The notes under the pieces are model-generated. The model saw only the letters and a list, made by a program, of their open reading frames with translations. It ran no database searches and was not told the origin of the DNA. The position numbers were made by a program, and so were the translations under genes. Shown piece after piece: positions 16,153 to 24,032 of a stretch of 64,000 nucleotides of DNA (positions within the stretch are counted from its first letter, which is position 1; the number at the start of each line of letters is the position of its first letter). Source of the stretch: Nitratidesulfovibrio sp. Its GTDB lineage: Bacteria; Desulfobacterota; Desulfovibrionia; Desulfovibrionales; Desulfovibrionaceae. The stretch lies in assembly GCF_040373385.1 (NCBI RefSeq), contig NZ_JBDXXH010000002.1:496001-560000 (forward strand), written 5' to 3'.

Positions 16153-17574
16153 GTGCGCACCACCTACACCGTGCTGGCCGTGGACGATGAACCGTCCATC
16201 GGCAAGCTGCTGGAAAAGGAACTTTCCACCCCCACCCGTACCGTGCACGTGGCCACCAGCGCCCGGCAGGCGCGCGAGCGGCTGCGCCGCGCCACGTACG
16301 AGGTGGTGGTGCTGGACATTCGCCTGCCGGATGCCGACGGCATCGAATTCATGGTGGAACTGCGCCAGCGCTACCCGGATACCGAGGTCATCCTGATCAC
16401 CGGGCACGGCAACATCGACAACGCCGTGGAGGCCATGAAGCTGGGCGCCTACGACTACATCACCAAGCCGTTCAACCTGACCGAACTGGAAGTGGTGGTG
16501 GAGCGCGCCTACCAGCGGGCCTTTCTGCGCAACGAAAACCGCGCCCTGCGCCACGCGCGCGACGGGGCGCGCCCGGGGGTGACCCTGATCGGCAATTCGC
16601 AGGGCATCAAGGAGGTGCGCTACCTGATCGAAAAGGTGGCCCCCACCGACGTGCCCGTGCTGATCACGGGCGACAGCGGGGCGGGCAAGGAAGTGGCCGC
16701 CCACGCCATCCAGTCGTTGGGCACCCGGGCGGACAAGCCGTTCATCATCAAGAACTGCGCGACGTTGCAGAAGGAACTGGCGCGCAGCGAGCTGTTCGGG
16801 CATGTGCGCGGATCGTTCACCGGCGCGCTGGAAAACCGCGACGGGCTGATGGCCTTCGCCAACAAGGGCACCCTGTTTCTGGACGAGATAGGCGAGTTGC
16901 CGGTGGAGGTGCAGGCATCGCTGCTGCGCGTGCTGGAAAACAAGACCTACCGCCGGGTGGGCGAGAAGGATCACCGCAGTTGCGACATCCGGCTCATCTT
17001 CGCCACCAACCGCTCGCTGGCTGGCGAGGTGGAGGCCGGGCGCTTTCACGAGGCGCTGTACCACCGCATCAACGTATTCAACATTGAAATGCCCCCCCTG
17101 CGTGACCGCAAGGAGGACATTCCCCTGTTGGCCGAATTCTTTCTGGCCCGGCTGGGCAACGGCCGCGACGACCTGCGCATTTCCGACCGGGCCATGGCCT
17201 GCCTGATGCAATATGCGTGGCCGGGCAACGTGCGCGAACTGCGCAACGTGCTGGAGCGCAGCATCATCCTTGCGGAAAACAACCTGATCACCGAACACGC
17301 CCTGCCGCGTGAACTGGCGGGCCTTGCTGGCGGGGCGGGCGGGGCAGGGGGGGCGGGGGGCGGACCGGGAAGCGGCGCGGCAGGTGGCGGTACGGCGGGG
17401 CAGCACGGTTCCGGCGGCGAATCGCAGGGGCCGCTGACGCTGGAGGCCATGGAGCGCGAACACATCGCCCGCATTCTGGAATTCTACGACAACAACCGCT
17501 CGCTGGCCGCCACGGCGCTCGGCATCAGCCGCAAGACGCTGTACCGGAAGATGCGGGAGTATGACATAGGATAA
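16153..17574 (+). CDS. Sigma-54-dependent response regulator
   Basis: 473 residues, GTG start. The receiver domain has D55 in VVVLDIRLPD as phosphoacceptor. The AAA+ domain has Walker A GDSGAGKE, a GSFTGA loop (variant of GAFTGA that contacts sigma-54) and arginine-finger region LPGNVRELRN-like (WPGNVRELRN). A Gly-rich linker of about 35 residues precedes a Fis-type helix-turn-helix ATALGISRKTLYRKM at the C-terminus. With the kinase upstream it should activate sigma-54 promoters, perhaps including the alcohol dehydrogenase genes. No clean -24/-12 site was found directly before the 13678 gene. Confidence 0.93.
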   Translation: MRTTYTVLAVDDEPSIGKLLEKELSTPTRTVHVATSARQARERLRRATYEVVVLDIRLPDADGIEFMVELRQRYPDTEVILITGHGNIDNAVEAMKLGAYDYITKPFNLTELEVVVERAYQRAFLRNENRALRHARDGARPGVTLIGNSQGIKEVRYLIEKVAPTDVPVLITGDSGAGKEVAAHAIQSLGTRADKPFIIKNCATLQKELARSELFGHVRGSFTGALENRDGLMAFANKGTLFLDEIGELPVEVQASLLRVLENKTYRRVGEKDHRSCDIRLIFATNRSLAGEVEAGRFHEALYHRINVFNIEMPPLRDRKEDIPLLAEFFLARLGNGRDDLRISDRAMACLMQYAWPGNVRELRNVLERSIILAENNLITEHALPRELAGLAGGAGGAGGAGGGPGSGAAGGGTAGQHGSGGESQGPLTLEAMEREHIARILEFYDNNRSLAATALGISRKTLYRKMREYDIG

Positions 17575-17623
17575 GTGGGCGGTTGGCCTCGGCGTTATTG
17601 CCGGGTGTTTCGAATGGTGGCGT

Positions 17624-17657
17624 GCGGCTGCGGTATACCCGTAGCCGCCTTGTTTTT
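17624..17657 (+). terminator. Rho-independent terminator after the response regulator
   Basis: GCGGCTGCGG and CCGTAGCCGC form a 10-bp stem with one G-T pair, followed by CTTGTTTTT. This ends the adh2-kinase-regulator operon. Confidence 0.8.
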
Positions 17658-17800
17658 CAGGCGTGGGGCGTCGTGCATGGGGTGCCGCTTGTTCCGGAAC
17701 GTGGTATGTGTGGACAGGTTCGAGCAATGGTCGAGATTCGGGGCCATGGATGGGTTCGCCACGGTCTTTCTCGTTCTTTCCTTCGCGCAGGAGTATAACC

Positions 17801-18889
17801 ATGATGACAGCACCTGATTCCATGCCCGACCGCGCCGCCGGGGCGCTGATGGGCGCGTGGATTGGCGATGCGCTGGGCCTTGGCCCGCACTGGTACTATG
17901 ACCTTGCCGAACTGCGGCGCGATTACGGCCCGTGGATCAGCGGGTACACCGACCCCAGGCCGGGGCGCTATCACGACGGCATGAAGGCCGGGCAGTTGTC
18001 GCAGGCGGGGTTCATCCTGAAATTGACGGTGCGCTCGCTGGTGGAACGGGGCGGGTACGACCAGGCCGACTTCTGCCGCTGCATGGACGAGGAGTTGTTT
18101 CCGTTGCTCAACGGGCAGCCGGTGAGCGGGCCGGGCAACTACACCAGCCAGTCCATTCGCGAGGCATGGCGGCGCAGGGTGGAGCAGGGATTGCCGTGGG
18201 GGCAGACCGCAGGCCACGCGGACACCACCGAAGCCATCGAGCGCACCCTGGCCATTGCGGTGCGCTACGCCACGCAGCCCGCCCGGCTGGCCGCCGCCGT
18301 CAGCGGCAATGCGGCGCTGACCCAGTGCGACGACGTGGTGCTGTCGCTCACCGTGGCCTATGGCGCGGTGCTGGCGCTGCTGGTGCAGGGGCACCAGCTG
18401 ACCCCGGCAATTTCCGAAACGTTAATGCATCAGGTTAAGGACGGGGTGTTGCCGTTTCATGCGGTAACCCGCGACGGCTTTCAGGCCCCGCGCCCCGGCG
18501 ACCCGGATCCGCCGCGCGCCGGGCGGTTTGCCTCGCCCGATGCGCTGCTGTTGCCCGGCTACATGGCGGCGGCAGCGGCAGACCCGGACATCCGCATCGA
18601 ACCGGCGTGGAAGGTTTCGCTGGTGTACGGCATGCCCTGCGCCATCTACCACATGCTTCCGGCGGCCTACTACCTTGCCGCGCGCTTTCACGACGACTTC
18701 GAGTCCGCCGTGCTGCATGCGGTAAACGGCGGCGGGCAGAATCAGGTGCGGGCCATCCTTGCCGGGGCGCTGGTGGGGGCGCAGGTGGGCTTGTCCGGCA
18801 TACCGCAACGGTTCATCGATGGACTGGAAGAGGGCGAGGAACTGCGCGCGCTGGCCGTGCGGCTGGCCGGGCAGGTGGATTCAGATTGA
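17801..18889 (+). CDS. ADP-ribosylglycohydrolase family protein
   Basis: 362 residues of the DraG/ARH/crystallin-J1 fold, which removes ADP-ribose from proteins or related substrates using a Mg2+ pair. The N-terminal GALMGAWIGDALGLGPHWYYD matches the family opening motif. The C-terminal HAVNGGGQNQVRAILAGALVGAQVGLSGIP carries the second helix set, but the usual GGDTDT is replaced by GGGQNQ, so metal binding is unusual and glycohydrolase activity is uncertain. Start 17801 (tandem ATG ATG) follows CAGGAG. It appears monocistronic, with no DraT-like transferase nearby. Confidence 0.85.
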   Translation: MMTAPDSMPDRAAGALMGAWIGDALGLGPHWYYDLAELRRDYGPWISGYTDPRPGRYHDGMKAGQLSQAGFILKLTVRSLVERGGYDQADFCRCMDEELFPLLNGQPVSGPGNYTSQSIREAWRRRVEQGLPWGQTAGHADTTEAIERTLAIAVRYATQPARLAAAVSGNAALTQCDDVVLSLTVAYGAVLALLVQGHQLTPAISETLMHQVKDGVLPFHAVTRDGFQAPRPGDPDPPRAGRFASPDALLLPGYMAAAAADPDIRIEPAWKVSLVYGMPCAIYHMLPAAYYLAARFHDDFESAVLHAVNGGGQNQVRAILAGALVGAQVGLSGIPQRFIDGLEEGEELRALAVRLAGQVDSD

Positions 18890-18999
18890 CGGGCAAGTGC
18901 GGTCAGAATGAGCGGCAGCCCTCCCCCCAGGCAGTCTGCCACAGGTCCGAATCCATCGGTTCCATCCCTGCACGAAGCCGCGTGCCGCCGATGTTGACC

Positions 19000-19029
19000 T
19001 TGACAATGCGCTACGGCATCGTCTAGACA
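19000..19029 (+). promoter_or_regulatory. Promoter of tRNA-Arg
   Basis: Consensus -35 TTGACA at 19000-19005 and a -10-like TAGACA at 19024-19029, spacing 18. The tRNA begins 13 bp further on. Confidence 0.55.
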
Positions 19030-19041
19030 CCTTCGATTCCT

Positions 19042-19118
19042 GCGCCCGTAGCTCAGTCGGATAGAGCGATAGCCTCCTAAGCTGTAGGCCACAGGTTCGA
19101 TTCCTGTCGGGCGCACCA
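19042..19118 (+). tRNA. tRNA-Arg (anticodon CCT)
   Basis: 77-nt cloverleaf with encoded CCA. Acceptor GCGCCCG pairs with CGGGCGC. The anticodon loop is CTCCTAA, giving CCT (reads AGG). The T-arm is ACAGGTTCGATTCCTGT. Confidence 0.97.
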
Positions 19119-19125
19119 GAAAAAC

Positions 19126-19163
19126 AAGAGGATACGAGATGATTGTCTCGTATCCTCTTTGTC
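19126..19163 (+). terminator. Terminator after tRNA-Arg
   Basis: AAGAGGATACGAGA (19126-19139) pairs perfectly with TCTCGTATCCTCTT (19146-19159), 6-nt loop, followed by TGTCGTTT. Confidence 0.8.
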
Positions 19164-19332
19164 GTTTCAGGGCGGTGCGTATTGATCGATTGTTTGTTGT
19201 TTTGTTGTTGGTTTTACATGTGTCTGAAAATATGCGATGTTTCGTGCTGATGTCTTCGGTGCGTGCCCGATGGCTCCGCATTCCGTCGCCCCATCCTTGA
19301 CATTCCGGGCGGAAGGTGATGCCGGTACGGGC

Positions 19333-20562
19333 ATGTCGCATCAGGATTCTTGCATCATGCCACAGGGTAGTCGCGCTTCGTGCGTGCCATCCGCAAGCTG
19401 TTCCAGTGGCCTGTCCGACGCACCATTGGATCGGTCCCGACCCGTCGCATCACCGGATCGGTCCCGACCCGTTCGCGGGCGCCTGGCCCCCAGTCCCACG
19501 GGGCACATCCACCTCGGCAATGCCGCCTCCTTCCTGATGGCGTGGCTGTGCGCGCGCGCCGCCGGGGGGCAGATGGTGCTGCGCATGGAAGACATCGACC
19601 CGGACCGGTCGCGCCCGGAATTCGCGGCGGGCATGGTTCGCGATCTGTTGTGGCTGGGGCTGGACTGGGACGAGGGCCCCGAGTTTCCGGATCTGGCGTA
19701 TCCACTCTCAGGCCAGGTGTCCGATCCGTTGCCCGCCCGGCAGGGCGCACCGGGAGGCGCGCTGCCGACCGGCGCTGCCGACGCATCCAGCCATGTCCGC
19801 ATGCCCGCGCGCGGCGGTCCCCACGGTCCGTATTCCCAAAGCGAACGTCTGGCCCTGTATGCCGATGCGTTGGCCCGGCTGGAACGGGAAGGGCACGTCT
19901 ACCCCTGTTTCTGCACCCGCAAGGAACTGCGCTCGCTGGCGTCCGCCCCGCATGCCGGGGAATGCGGCCCCGCCTATCCCGGCACCTGTCGCCACCTTGG
20001 CCCGGAGGACCGCGCCCGGCGCCTGGCCGAAGGGCGCCGCCCGGCCATGCGGGTGCGCTGTGACGACACGGTGATTGCCTTCACCGACCGCATTGCCGGG
20101 CCACAGTGCATGTCGCTTGCCGAGTGCGGGGGCGACTTTGCCGTGCGCCGTTCCGACGGGGTGTTCGCATACCAGTTGGCGGTGGTGGTGGACGACATCG
20201 CCATGGGTGTCACCCAAGTGGTGCGCGGCGACGACATCCTGGCCAGCACGCCGCGCCAGATATGGCTGTACCGCCTGCTGGGCGCACCCGTGCCGGAATA
20301 CGTGCACGTGCCGTTGCTGCTGGACCACGAGGGCGAACGGCTGGCCAAGCGGCACGGCTCGCTGGGCGTGGCCGCCCTGCGCGAGGCAGGCGTGTCGCCG
20401 TGGGCCATCGTGGGGTACCTTGCCTGGCGGCTGGGCCTGCGCGATGCGCCGGGGCTGACCACGCCGCGTGAACTGGCCGCAGGCCTCGACCTTGGCCGCG
20501 TGGCACGTCACCCGGTGATTCTGCCCGTGGATGTTGCCGACGTGCTGCGCCGGATGGGATAG
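19333..20562 (+). CDS. gluQ: Glutamyl-Q tRNA(Asp) synthetase
   Basis: 409 residues. It is a truncated GluRS paralogue that attaches glutamate to queuosine in tRNA-Asp. The catalytic core starts at RGRLAPSPTGHIHLGNA (HIGH region). Zinc ligands are in CFCTRKELRS...GECGPAYPGTC and the KMSKS-like loop is LAKRHG. The anticodon-binding domain of GluRS is absent, as expected. The 50-70 residues before the core include a duplicated DRSRPV unit from an 18-bp DNA repeat and are not conserved. The true start is unsure: ATGs at 19237, 19333 and 19357 are in frame, none with a strong Shine-Dalgarno. A Gly/Ala-rich insert sits near core residue 75. Confidence 0.88.
   Translation: MSHQDSCIMPQGSRASCVPSASCSSGLSDAPLDRSRPVASPDRSRPVRGRLAPSPTGHIHLGNAASFLMAWLCARAAGGQMVLRMEDIDPDRSRPEFAAGMVRDLLWLGLDWDEGPEFPDLAYPLSGQVSDPLPARQGAPGGALPTGAADASSHVRMPARGGPHGPYSQSERLALYADALARLEREGHVYPCFCTRKELRSLASAPHAGECGPAYPGTCRHLGPEDRARRLAEGRRPAMRVRCDDTVIAFTDRIAGPQCMSLAECGGDFAVRRSDGVFAYQLAVVVDDIAMGVTQVVRGDDILASTPRQIWLYRLLGAPVPEYVHVPLLLDHEGERLAKRHGSLGVAALREAGVSPWAIVGYLAWRLGLRDAPGLTTPRELAAGLDLGRVARHPVILPVDVADVLRRMG
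19426..19470 (+). repeat. Duplicated 18-bp unit inside gluQ 5' region
   Basis: GGATCGGTCCCGACCCGT occurs twice, 27 bp apart, in frame, encoding two DRSRPV units ahead of the catalytic core. Confidence 0.7.
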
Positions 20563-20955
20563 GGGCGCGTCAGGTGACACGACGGTGACACGCCAGGGGA
20601 TAGATATTTCAGGGATGCCACCGGGGGTGACGGCAAGGGGATAGGGTAGGGACAGAAGACGAGGCAGGGACGGGATTCGAGGGGGGCTGAGGGAGCGGGG
20701 GAACGGTGCTTCCGGCGCTCTGCGCTGCCGTTTGCCGACCAGTCCTCTGTAAGGGGGTTGCCTCGCCGCTCCGTGCGTGCTAGCCAGATTGTCCGCGAAC
20801 TCCGGCAATGGCAAGGGGTTCCGCCGCTCGACCATGCATATTGGCCCGTTTCCCGCCCCTGGCTGCATCGTGCCCGTCCGCTTCCGGGGGTACGCCGCGC
20901 AGCGCAGGGCGGCGTCCCGGCCCGCCAGCCACTGCCGCGAAAAGGGAGAACAGCG
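20563..20955. other. 393-bp gap with G-rich purine tract
   Basis: No credible gene. From about 20627 to 20705 the plus strand is strongly purine-rich with many GGG runs, a possible G-quadruplex or mRNA-leader region. No clear promoter or terminator was recognised. Confidence 0.4.
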
Positions 20956-21348
20956 ATGCCCACCACCAGCAGCGAACGCATCTTCACCCCGCAACGGCTT
21001 GCCGCCCTGTTCCCGCCCGAGCGGGCTGACGCCTTTTTCGACGCCCTGTACGGCGACGCGGAAGACGGCGCCTACGACATTGCGCTGGCCTTCGAGGGCG
21101 AGCGCGAGAACGGCATGGAATTCTCGTTCCGGCTCACCCAGCGGCCCGGCCACTGTCTGGCCTGCAACCTTACCTATGGCCTGCCGCAGGTTTTCGAGCG
21201 CCATCCCGTCATCGACCTGCCCGGCGTGGTGGCCAAGATAGCCAGTGTCCTGGACAAGGCAGAGAGTGCGCTGCAATGGCGCCTGCTGCCCACGCGCGAG
21301 ATGTCGCGTACGCTGCACGTCATCCCGCTGGTGGTCACCTTCGGCTGA
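20956..21348 (+). CDS. Small conserved protein of unknown function
   Basis: 130 residues, soluble, no signal or membrane segment. The start at 20956 has GGGAGAA 5 bases upstream. Visible features are an N-terminal FTPQRLAALFPPERADAFFDALYGDAEDGAYDI, a two-Cys segment HCLACNLTYGLPQVFERHP, and a C-terminal hydrophobic end. Codon use and a strong ribosome site argue for a real gene. I do not recognise a functional family. A good terminator follows. Confidence 0.75.
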   Translation: MPTTSSERIFTPQRLAALFPPERADAFFDALYGDAEDGAYDIALAFEGERENGMEFSFRLTQRPGHCLACNLTYGLPQVFERHPVIDLPGVVAKIASVLDKAESALQWRLLPTREMSRTLHVIPLVVTFG

Positions 21349-21423
21349 GGCATCCCCGCGTTTTTCGGGCTGGCGTGGTGCCGTGTCGCTTCAGGCATTC
21401 TTTCAGGCAAATCCACGATTGAT

Positions 21424-21457
21424 GGGCCGAACCCCGTGCGGGTTCCGGCCCTTTTTT
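21424..21457 (+). terminator. Terminator after the 130-residue protein gene
   Basis: GGGCCGAACCC and GGGTTCCGGCCC form a stem with one bulge, followed by six T residues. Confidence 0.85.
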
Positions 21458-21464
21458 CATGCCC

Positions 21465-21494
21465 AAAAGAGAACCGCCCCGAAAGGGGGCGGTT
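21465..21494 (-). terminator. Terminator of the TetR gene
   Basis: AACCGCCCC (21472-21480) and GGGGCGGTT (21486-21494) form a 9-bp stem. On the minus strand it is followed by CTCTTTT. Confidence 0.75.
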
Positions 21495-21526
21495 GGGTGG
21501 CTCTGTTGCGATGCGGGGGCGAGATG

Positions 21527-22102
21527 CTACGGGGCGATGCTGCGCGAAATGAAGCGGATGGCTTCTTCGTACAGGTTCGGCGGGGCATAGGGGGTCAGCA
21601 GGCGGGTACGGTTGGCGCCGACCAGCATGGAAATGATCACCTGTGCCGTTTCGTGCACCGGAAGCTGGCGGATGGAACCATCCTCGATGCCCCGGCGCAG
21701 CTGGGCTTCCAGTTCGCGCGGTACCTGGTTGAACTTTTCGTACATCAGGTCGCGGTCGGTCTTGGTCTTCATGTCGCTGTACGGAGAACACCGCACAAGC
21801 ACCAGCCAGTTGGAAGTCTTGTCGATGGAGAAGTCGAGGTAGGCGGTGCAGAAGTTGACGACCGACTCGTACCCGTTCTTGCCTCTGGCGGAAGCCTCGC
21901 GCAGCACGCCAAGAAACTGTTCGAGCACGTCGATGCCCGCGGCAAGGAAAAGTTTTTCCTTGTTGCCGTAATGGTGCGTCAGCAGCCCAAGGGCCACCCC
22001 GGCACGTTCGGAAATCTTCTTGAAGGTGGTGTCGGCATAGCCGTATTCACCGAAAAGTTCTTTTGCCGAATGAAGTAACGCTTCTTTCTTCGAGATGCTC
22101 AT
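21527..22102 (-). CDS. TetR-family transcriptional regulator
   Basis: 191 residues. The N-terminal helix-turn-helix is LLHSAKELFGEYGYADTTFKKISERAGVALGLLTHHYGNKEKLFL, a classical TetR_N signature; the C-terminal ligand-binding half is unassigned. Start 22102 (MSISKKEALL) is set by homology; the upstream in-frame extension is unlikely. The leader contains the palindrome TGTATATACA and other inverted repeats that may be autoregulatory. The ligand is unknown; adjacent minus-strand genes are two small RNAs and an acyltransferase, hinting at lipid control (weak inference). Confidence 0.9.
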   Translation of the reverse strand: MSISKKEALLHSAKELFGEYGYADTTFKKISERAGVALGLLTHHYGNKEKLFLAAGIDVLEQFLGVLREASARGKNGYESVVNFCTAYLDFSIDKTSNWLVLVRCSPYSDMKTKTDRDLMYEKFNQVPRELEAQLRRGIEDGSIRQLPVHETAQVIISMLVGANRTRLLTPYAPPNLYEEAIRFISRSIAP

Positions 22103-22129
22103 ATCAACGGCCCGTGGTAGTGCTTGAGG

Positions 22130-22211
22130 TGTATATACAGGGGCTCCGCATCCGGTCGGGTGGATGCTCGTCGTGGAGCCGCATAAGAACCATCGGACCC
22201 GCATCCGATGG
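22130..22211 (-). promoter_or_regulatory. Operator-like palindromes upstream of tetR
   Basis: TGTATATACA (22130-22139) is a perfect 10-bp palindrome containing a TATA-like -10. CCATCGG/CCGATGG arms (22190-22196, 22205-22211) flank an 8-nt loop. The rest of the 350-bp stretch up to 22451 holds no gene. Confidence 0.45.
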
Positions 22212-22451
22212 AACACCGGGAACACTTGTGCCTTCGCTGTCTGCCCGGCGAGGGGCCGCGAAGAGCTGCACCTGTGTAGCCTACATGCATAGGGCAGTCA
22301 ACGCCGCCTGTGCGCACAGTGAAAAGGTTGATGCGGGTTTTGTCAACTAGATTCCTCTGAAATGTTGCATTGTCATGCGCTGTAGTAGTCCATGCATTTG
22401 AATGGTTGATCAATCCAGTACGGATTGTCGTGCTTTGGCGGCAGGTAGCGC

Positions 22452-22594
22452 AAAACGAAGACGGCCCCACAATGGGGCCGTCTCGTGAGGAGTGTTCCGT
22501 TGCTCACCTTGCGCACCGAGGGAACCGACGAACCTGTCCAGGAAAGCGTGAAGGAGGCAGGCGGAGTGCGTCGGGCCGGTTTGTTTGGCCAAGC
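22452..22594 (-). ncRNA. Putative small RNA 2 (tandem pair, downstream copy)
   Basis: About 143 nt on the minus strand, bounded by a promoter (22601-22629) and an intrinsic terminator: GACGGCCCC/GGGGCCGTC (22460-22468, 22474-22482) then CTTCGTTTTG. No start codon with a ribosome site opens a sensible frame. The 3' half ACACTCCTCACGAG-ACGGCCCC is shared with small RNA 1. A CCGACG/CGTCGG stem encloses a CU-rich stretch (CCTGCCTCCTTC). The CU-rich, anti-Shine-Dalgarno-like segments suggest pairing with mRNA ribosome sites. Confidence 0.72.
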
Positions 22595-22600
22595 AATCAA

Positions 22601-22629
22601 AAATTAGCATCGCAAGGGCGACACGTCAA
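22601..22629 (-). promoter_or_regulatory. Promoter of small RNA 2
   Basis: Minus strand: TTGACG (22624-22629), 17-bp spacer, TAATTT (22601-22606). Predicted start of transcription near 22594. Confidence 0.72.
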
Positions 22630-22759
22630 GGATGGGGAGGTGGGCCGTTTGACAGCGGGGGCAGCGCGCTGCCGGGGGATAGCGGCGCTAAGGTTACCCT
22701 TGATCTGTTTCGAATATCGTGGCGGTGGCGTGGGTGGGCTGATGCAGGTGCTGACTGTT

Positions 22760-22901
22760 TAAACAAACAAGACGGCTCCCGTGAAAGGGAGCCGCCTCGG
22801 AGAGGAGTGTACTGATGCCAGAAGAGCTTGGCCGGTAGGTGCATACCGGAGGGTGGATGGTGCAGATCACGCCCTGGGCTGACTGGGTAATCAATCAGTG
22901 C
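22760..22901 (-). ncRNA. Putative small RNA 1 (tandem pair, upstream copy)
   Basis: About 142 nt on the minus strand, bounded by a near-consensus promoter and a terminator (ACGGCTCCC/GGGAGCCGC, 22772-22780 with 22787-22795, then CTTGTTTGTTT). It contains a perfect CCGGTA-N6-TACCGG hairpin and the 3' block ACACTCCTCTCCGAG-GCGGCTCCC that matches small RNA 2. It lies 50 bp below the stop of the acyltransferase gene but has its own promoter. No plausible peptide. CU-rich CACCCTCC and ACTCCTCTCC segments could pair with Shine-Dalgarno sequences. Confidence 0.75.
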
Positions 22902-22907
22902 AAGGAG

Positions 22908-22936
22908 ACTATAGTACCCCCTCGGGCGAGTGTCAA
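22908..22936 (-). promoter_or_regulatory. Promoter of small RNA 1
   Basis: Minus strand: perfect TTGACA (22931-22936), 17-bp spacer, TATAGT (22908-22913). It is one of the best sigma-70 promoters in the window. Confidence 0.8.
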
Positions 22937-22950
22937 CACTTCAACCCCTG

Positions 22951-23823
22951 TCAAGATGAAATGGCGCGAATTTCATTGCGCCATTCGGCAAGGCAGCCCG
23001 CGATGAAGGCGTACACGGCCGCCTGCTCGTCCTTGCCGTTGCCAGCTACGGCAAGGGGGGCGGCAAAGCGGAAGTGCACCGTGCGCTGGGGGCGGATGGG
23101 GCCGAAGTCCTTGATGGGCCAGCCGGTGCCCCAGGCATCTGTCTTCAATGCCAGCGGCACCACGGGAACACCGGCACGGCGCGCCAGCTTGACCCCGATG
23201 GAGTTGAATGTCTTGGGGTCCAAGGCATCGCTGCGGGTGGCCTGCGGAAAGATGATGATGGATATCCCGCGGTTCAGTCGTTCCTCGCCACCTTCCAGCA
23301 CGGCCGCAAGGTCGTCGCGGGGGTTCACGCGGCCCACGGTGATGGGGTCACGCGCGTGCAGCACGTGCTTGAACACGGGGTAGTCGGCCAGGCTTTGCTT
23401 GACCACGAAGGTCACGTTCTTGTGCGGCTGGATGATCGAGGGCAGTACGAAGGTTTCCAGGGTGCTCATGTGGTTGCCCACGAATACGCACGGACCTTCC
23501 AGGCGCGTGAAGTGATCCATGCCCTCTATGTGCAACCGTACCCCGGTGCGTTCCAGCGCGCGGACAATTTCCAGACTGCTGCCCACCCATGCCGAGGCCG
23601 GATATTCCTTGCGCAGGGCCGCCGCCGCCGCGCGGCGCACGATGCCTGCCATCATCGGATAGTAGGCCAGCGTGGGGATCAACCGGGCGATGGGGCCTGC
23701 CGCATCGACAGGCGTGGTGTAGGCATCGCCGGTGAACGGCACGGGCATGTCGGGGGCGGGCATGTCGGGGGCGGGCATATCGGGGGCGGGCATATTGGGG
23801 GTGGGGATGTCGGCGTCGGTCAT
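22951..23823 (-). CDS. PlsC-like 1-acylglycerol-3-phosphate acyltransferase family protein
   Basis: 290 residues. A central LPLAT domain: GNHMSTLETFVLP is the catalytic block (His plus four residues then Glu, instead of the usual HX4D), FPQATRSD replaces the usual FPEGTRS, and a VPVVPLALKT block follows. These substitutions mean acyl-acceptor specificity cannot be assumed. One hydrophobic segment (LIPTLAYYPMMAGIV) may anchor it to the membrane. The N-terminus carries four MPAPD/MPVP units from a 15-bp tandem DNA repeat, probably a disordered tether. It has a gene-free interval and two small RNAs downstream. Confidence 0.83.
   Translation of the reverse strand: MTDADIPTPNMPAPDMPAPDMPAPDMPVPFTGDAYTTPVDAAGPIARLIPTLAYYPMMAGIVRRAAAAALRKEYPASAWVGSSLEIVRALERTGVRLHIEGMDHFTRLEGPCVFVGNHMSTLETFVLPSIIQPHKNVTFVVKQSLADYPVFKHVLHARDPITVGRVNPRDDLAAVLEGGEERLNRGISIIIFPQATRSDALDPKTFNSIGVKLARRAGVPVVPLALKTDAWGTGWPIKDFGPIRPQRTVHFRFAAPLAVAGNGKDEQAAVYAFIAGCLAEWRNEIRAISS
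23745..23808 (-). repeat. 15-bp tandem repeat encoding MPAPD units
   Basis: About four copies of a CATGTCGGGGGCGGG-type unit at the 5' end of the acyltransferase gene. Unit length is a multiple of three, so copy-number change would keep the frame. Confidence 0.75.
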
Positions 23824-23954
23824 GTGGCGTATCCCTTTGCGGTCTTGTCGGGCGTATGGCGCGCGGCCACGGCATGTGCCGAGGCGGGGGGTGGCGTGCG
23901 CTGCACCGCCGTATATCCCGGCGGCGGAGAAAGGAAAATACCTTTGCGCGTGAC

Positions 23955-24020
23955 TTGGGCGATAGGGGCGATAGGGGCGACTTAGGCGCTAGGAGTGACT
24001 TGGGCGATAGGGGCAGGCGC
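23955..24020. repeat. Degenerate tandem repeats of GGGCGATA/GGGGCGAC
   Basis: Short imperfect repeats (GGGCGATAGGGGCGATAGGGGCGACTTAGGCGCTAGG) between the GT2 gene stop and the acyltransferase start; no coding potential seen. Confidence 0.5.
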
Positions 24021-24032
24021 GCAGGTTCTCCG

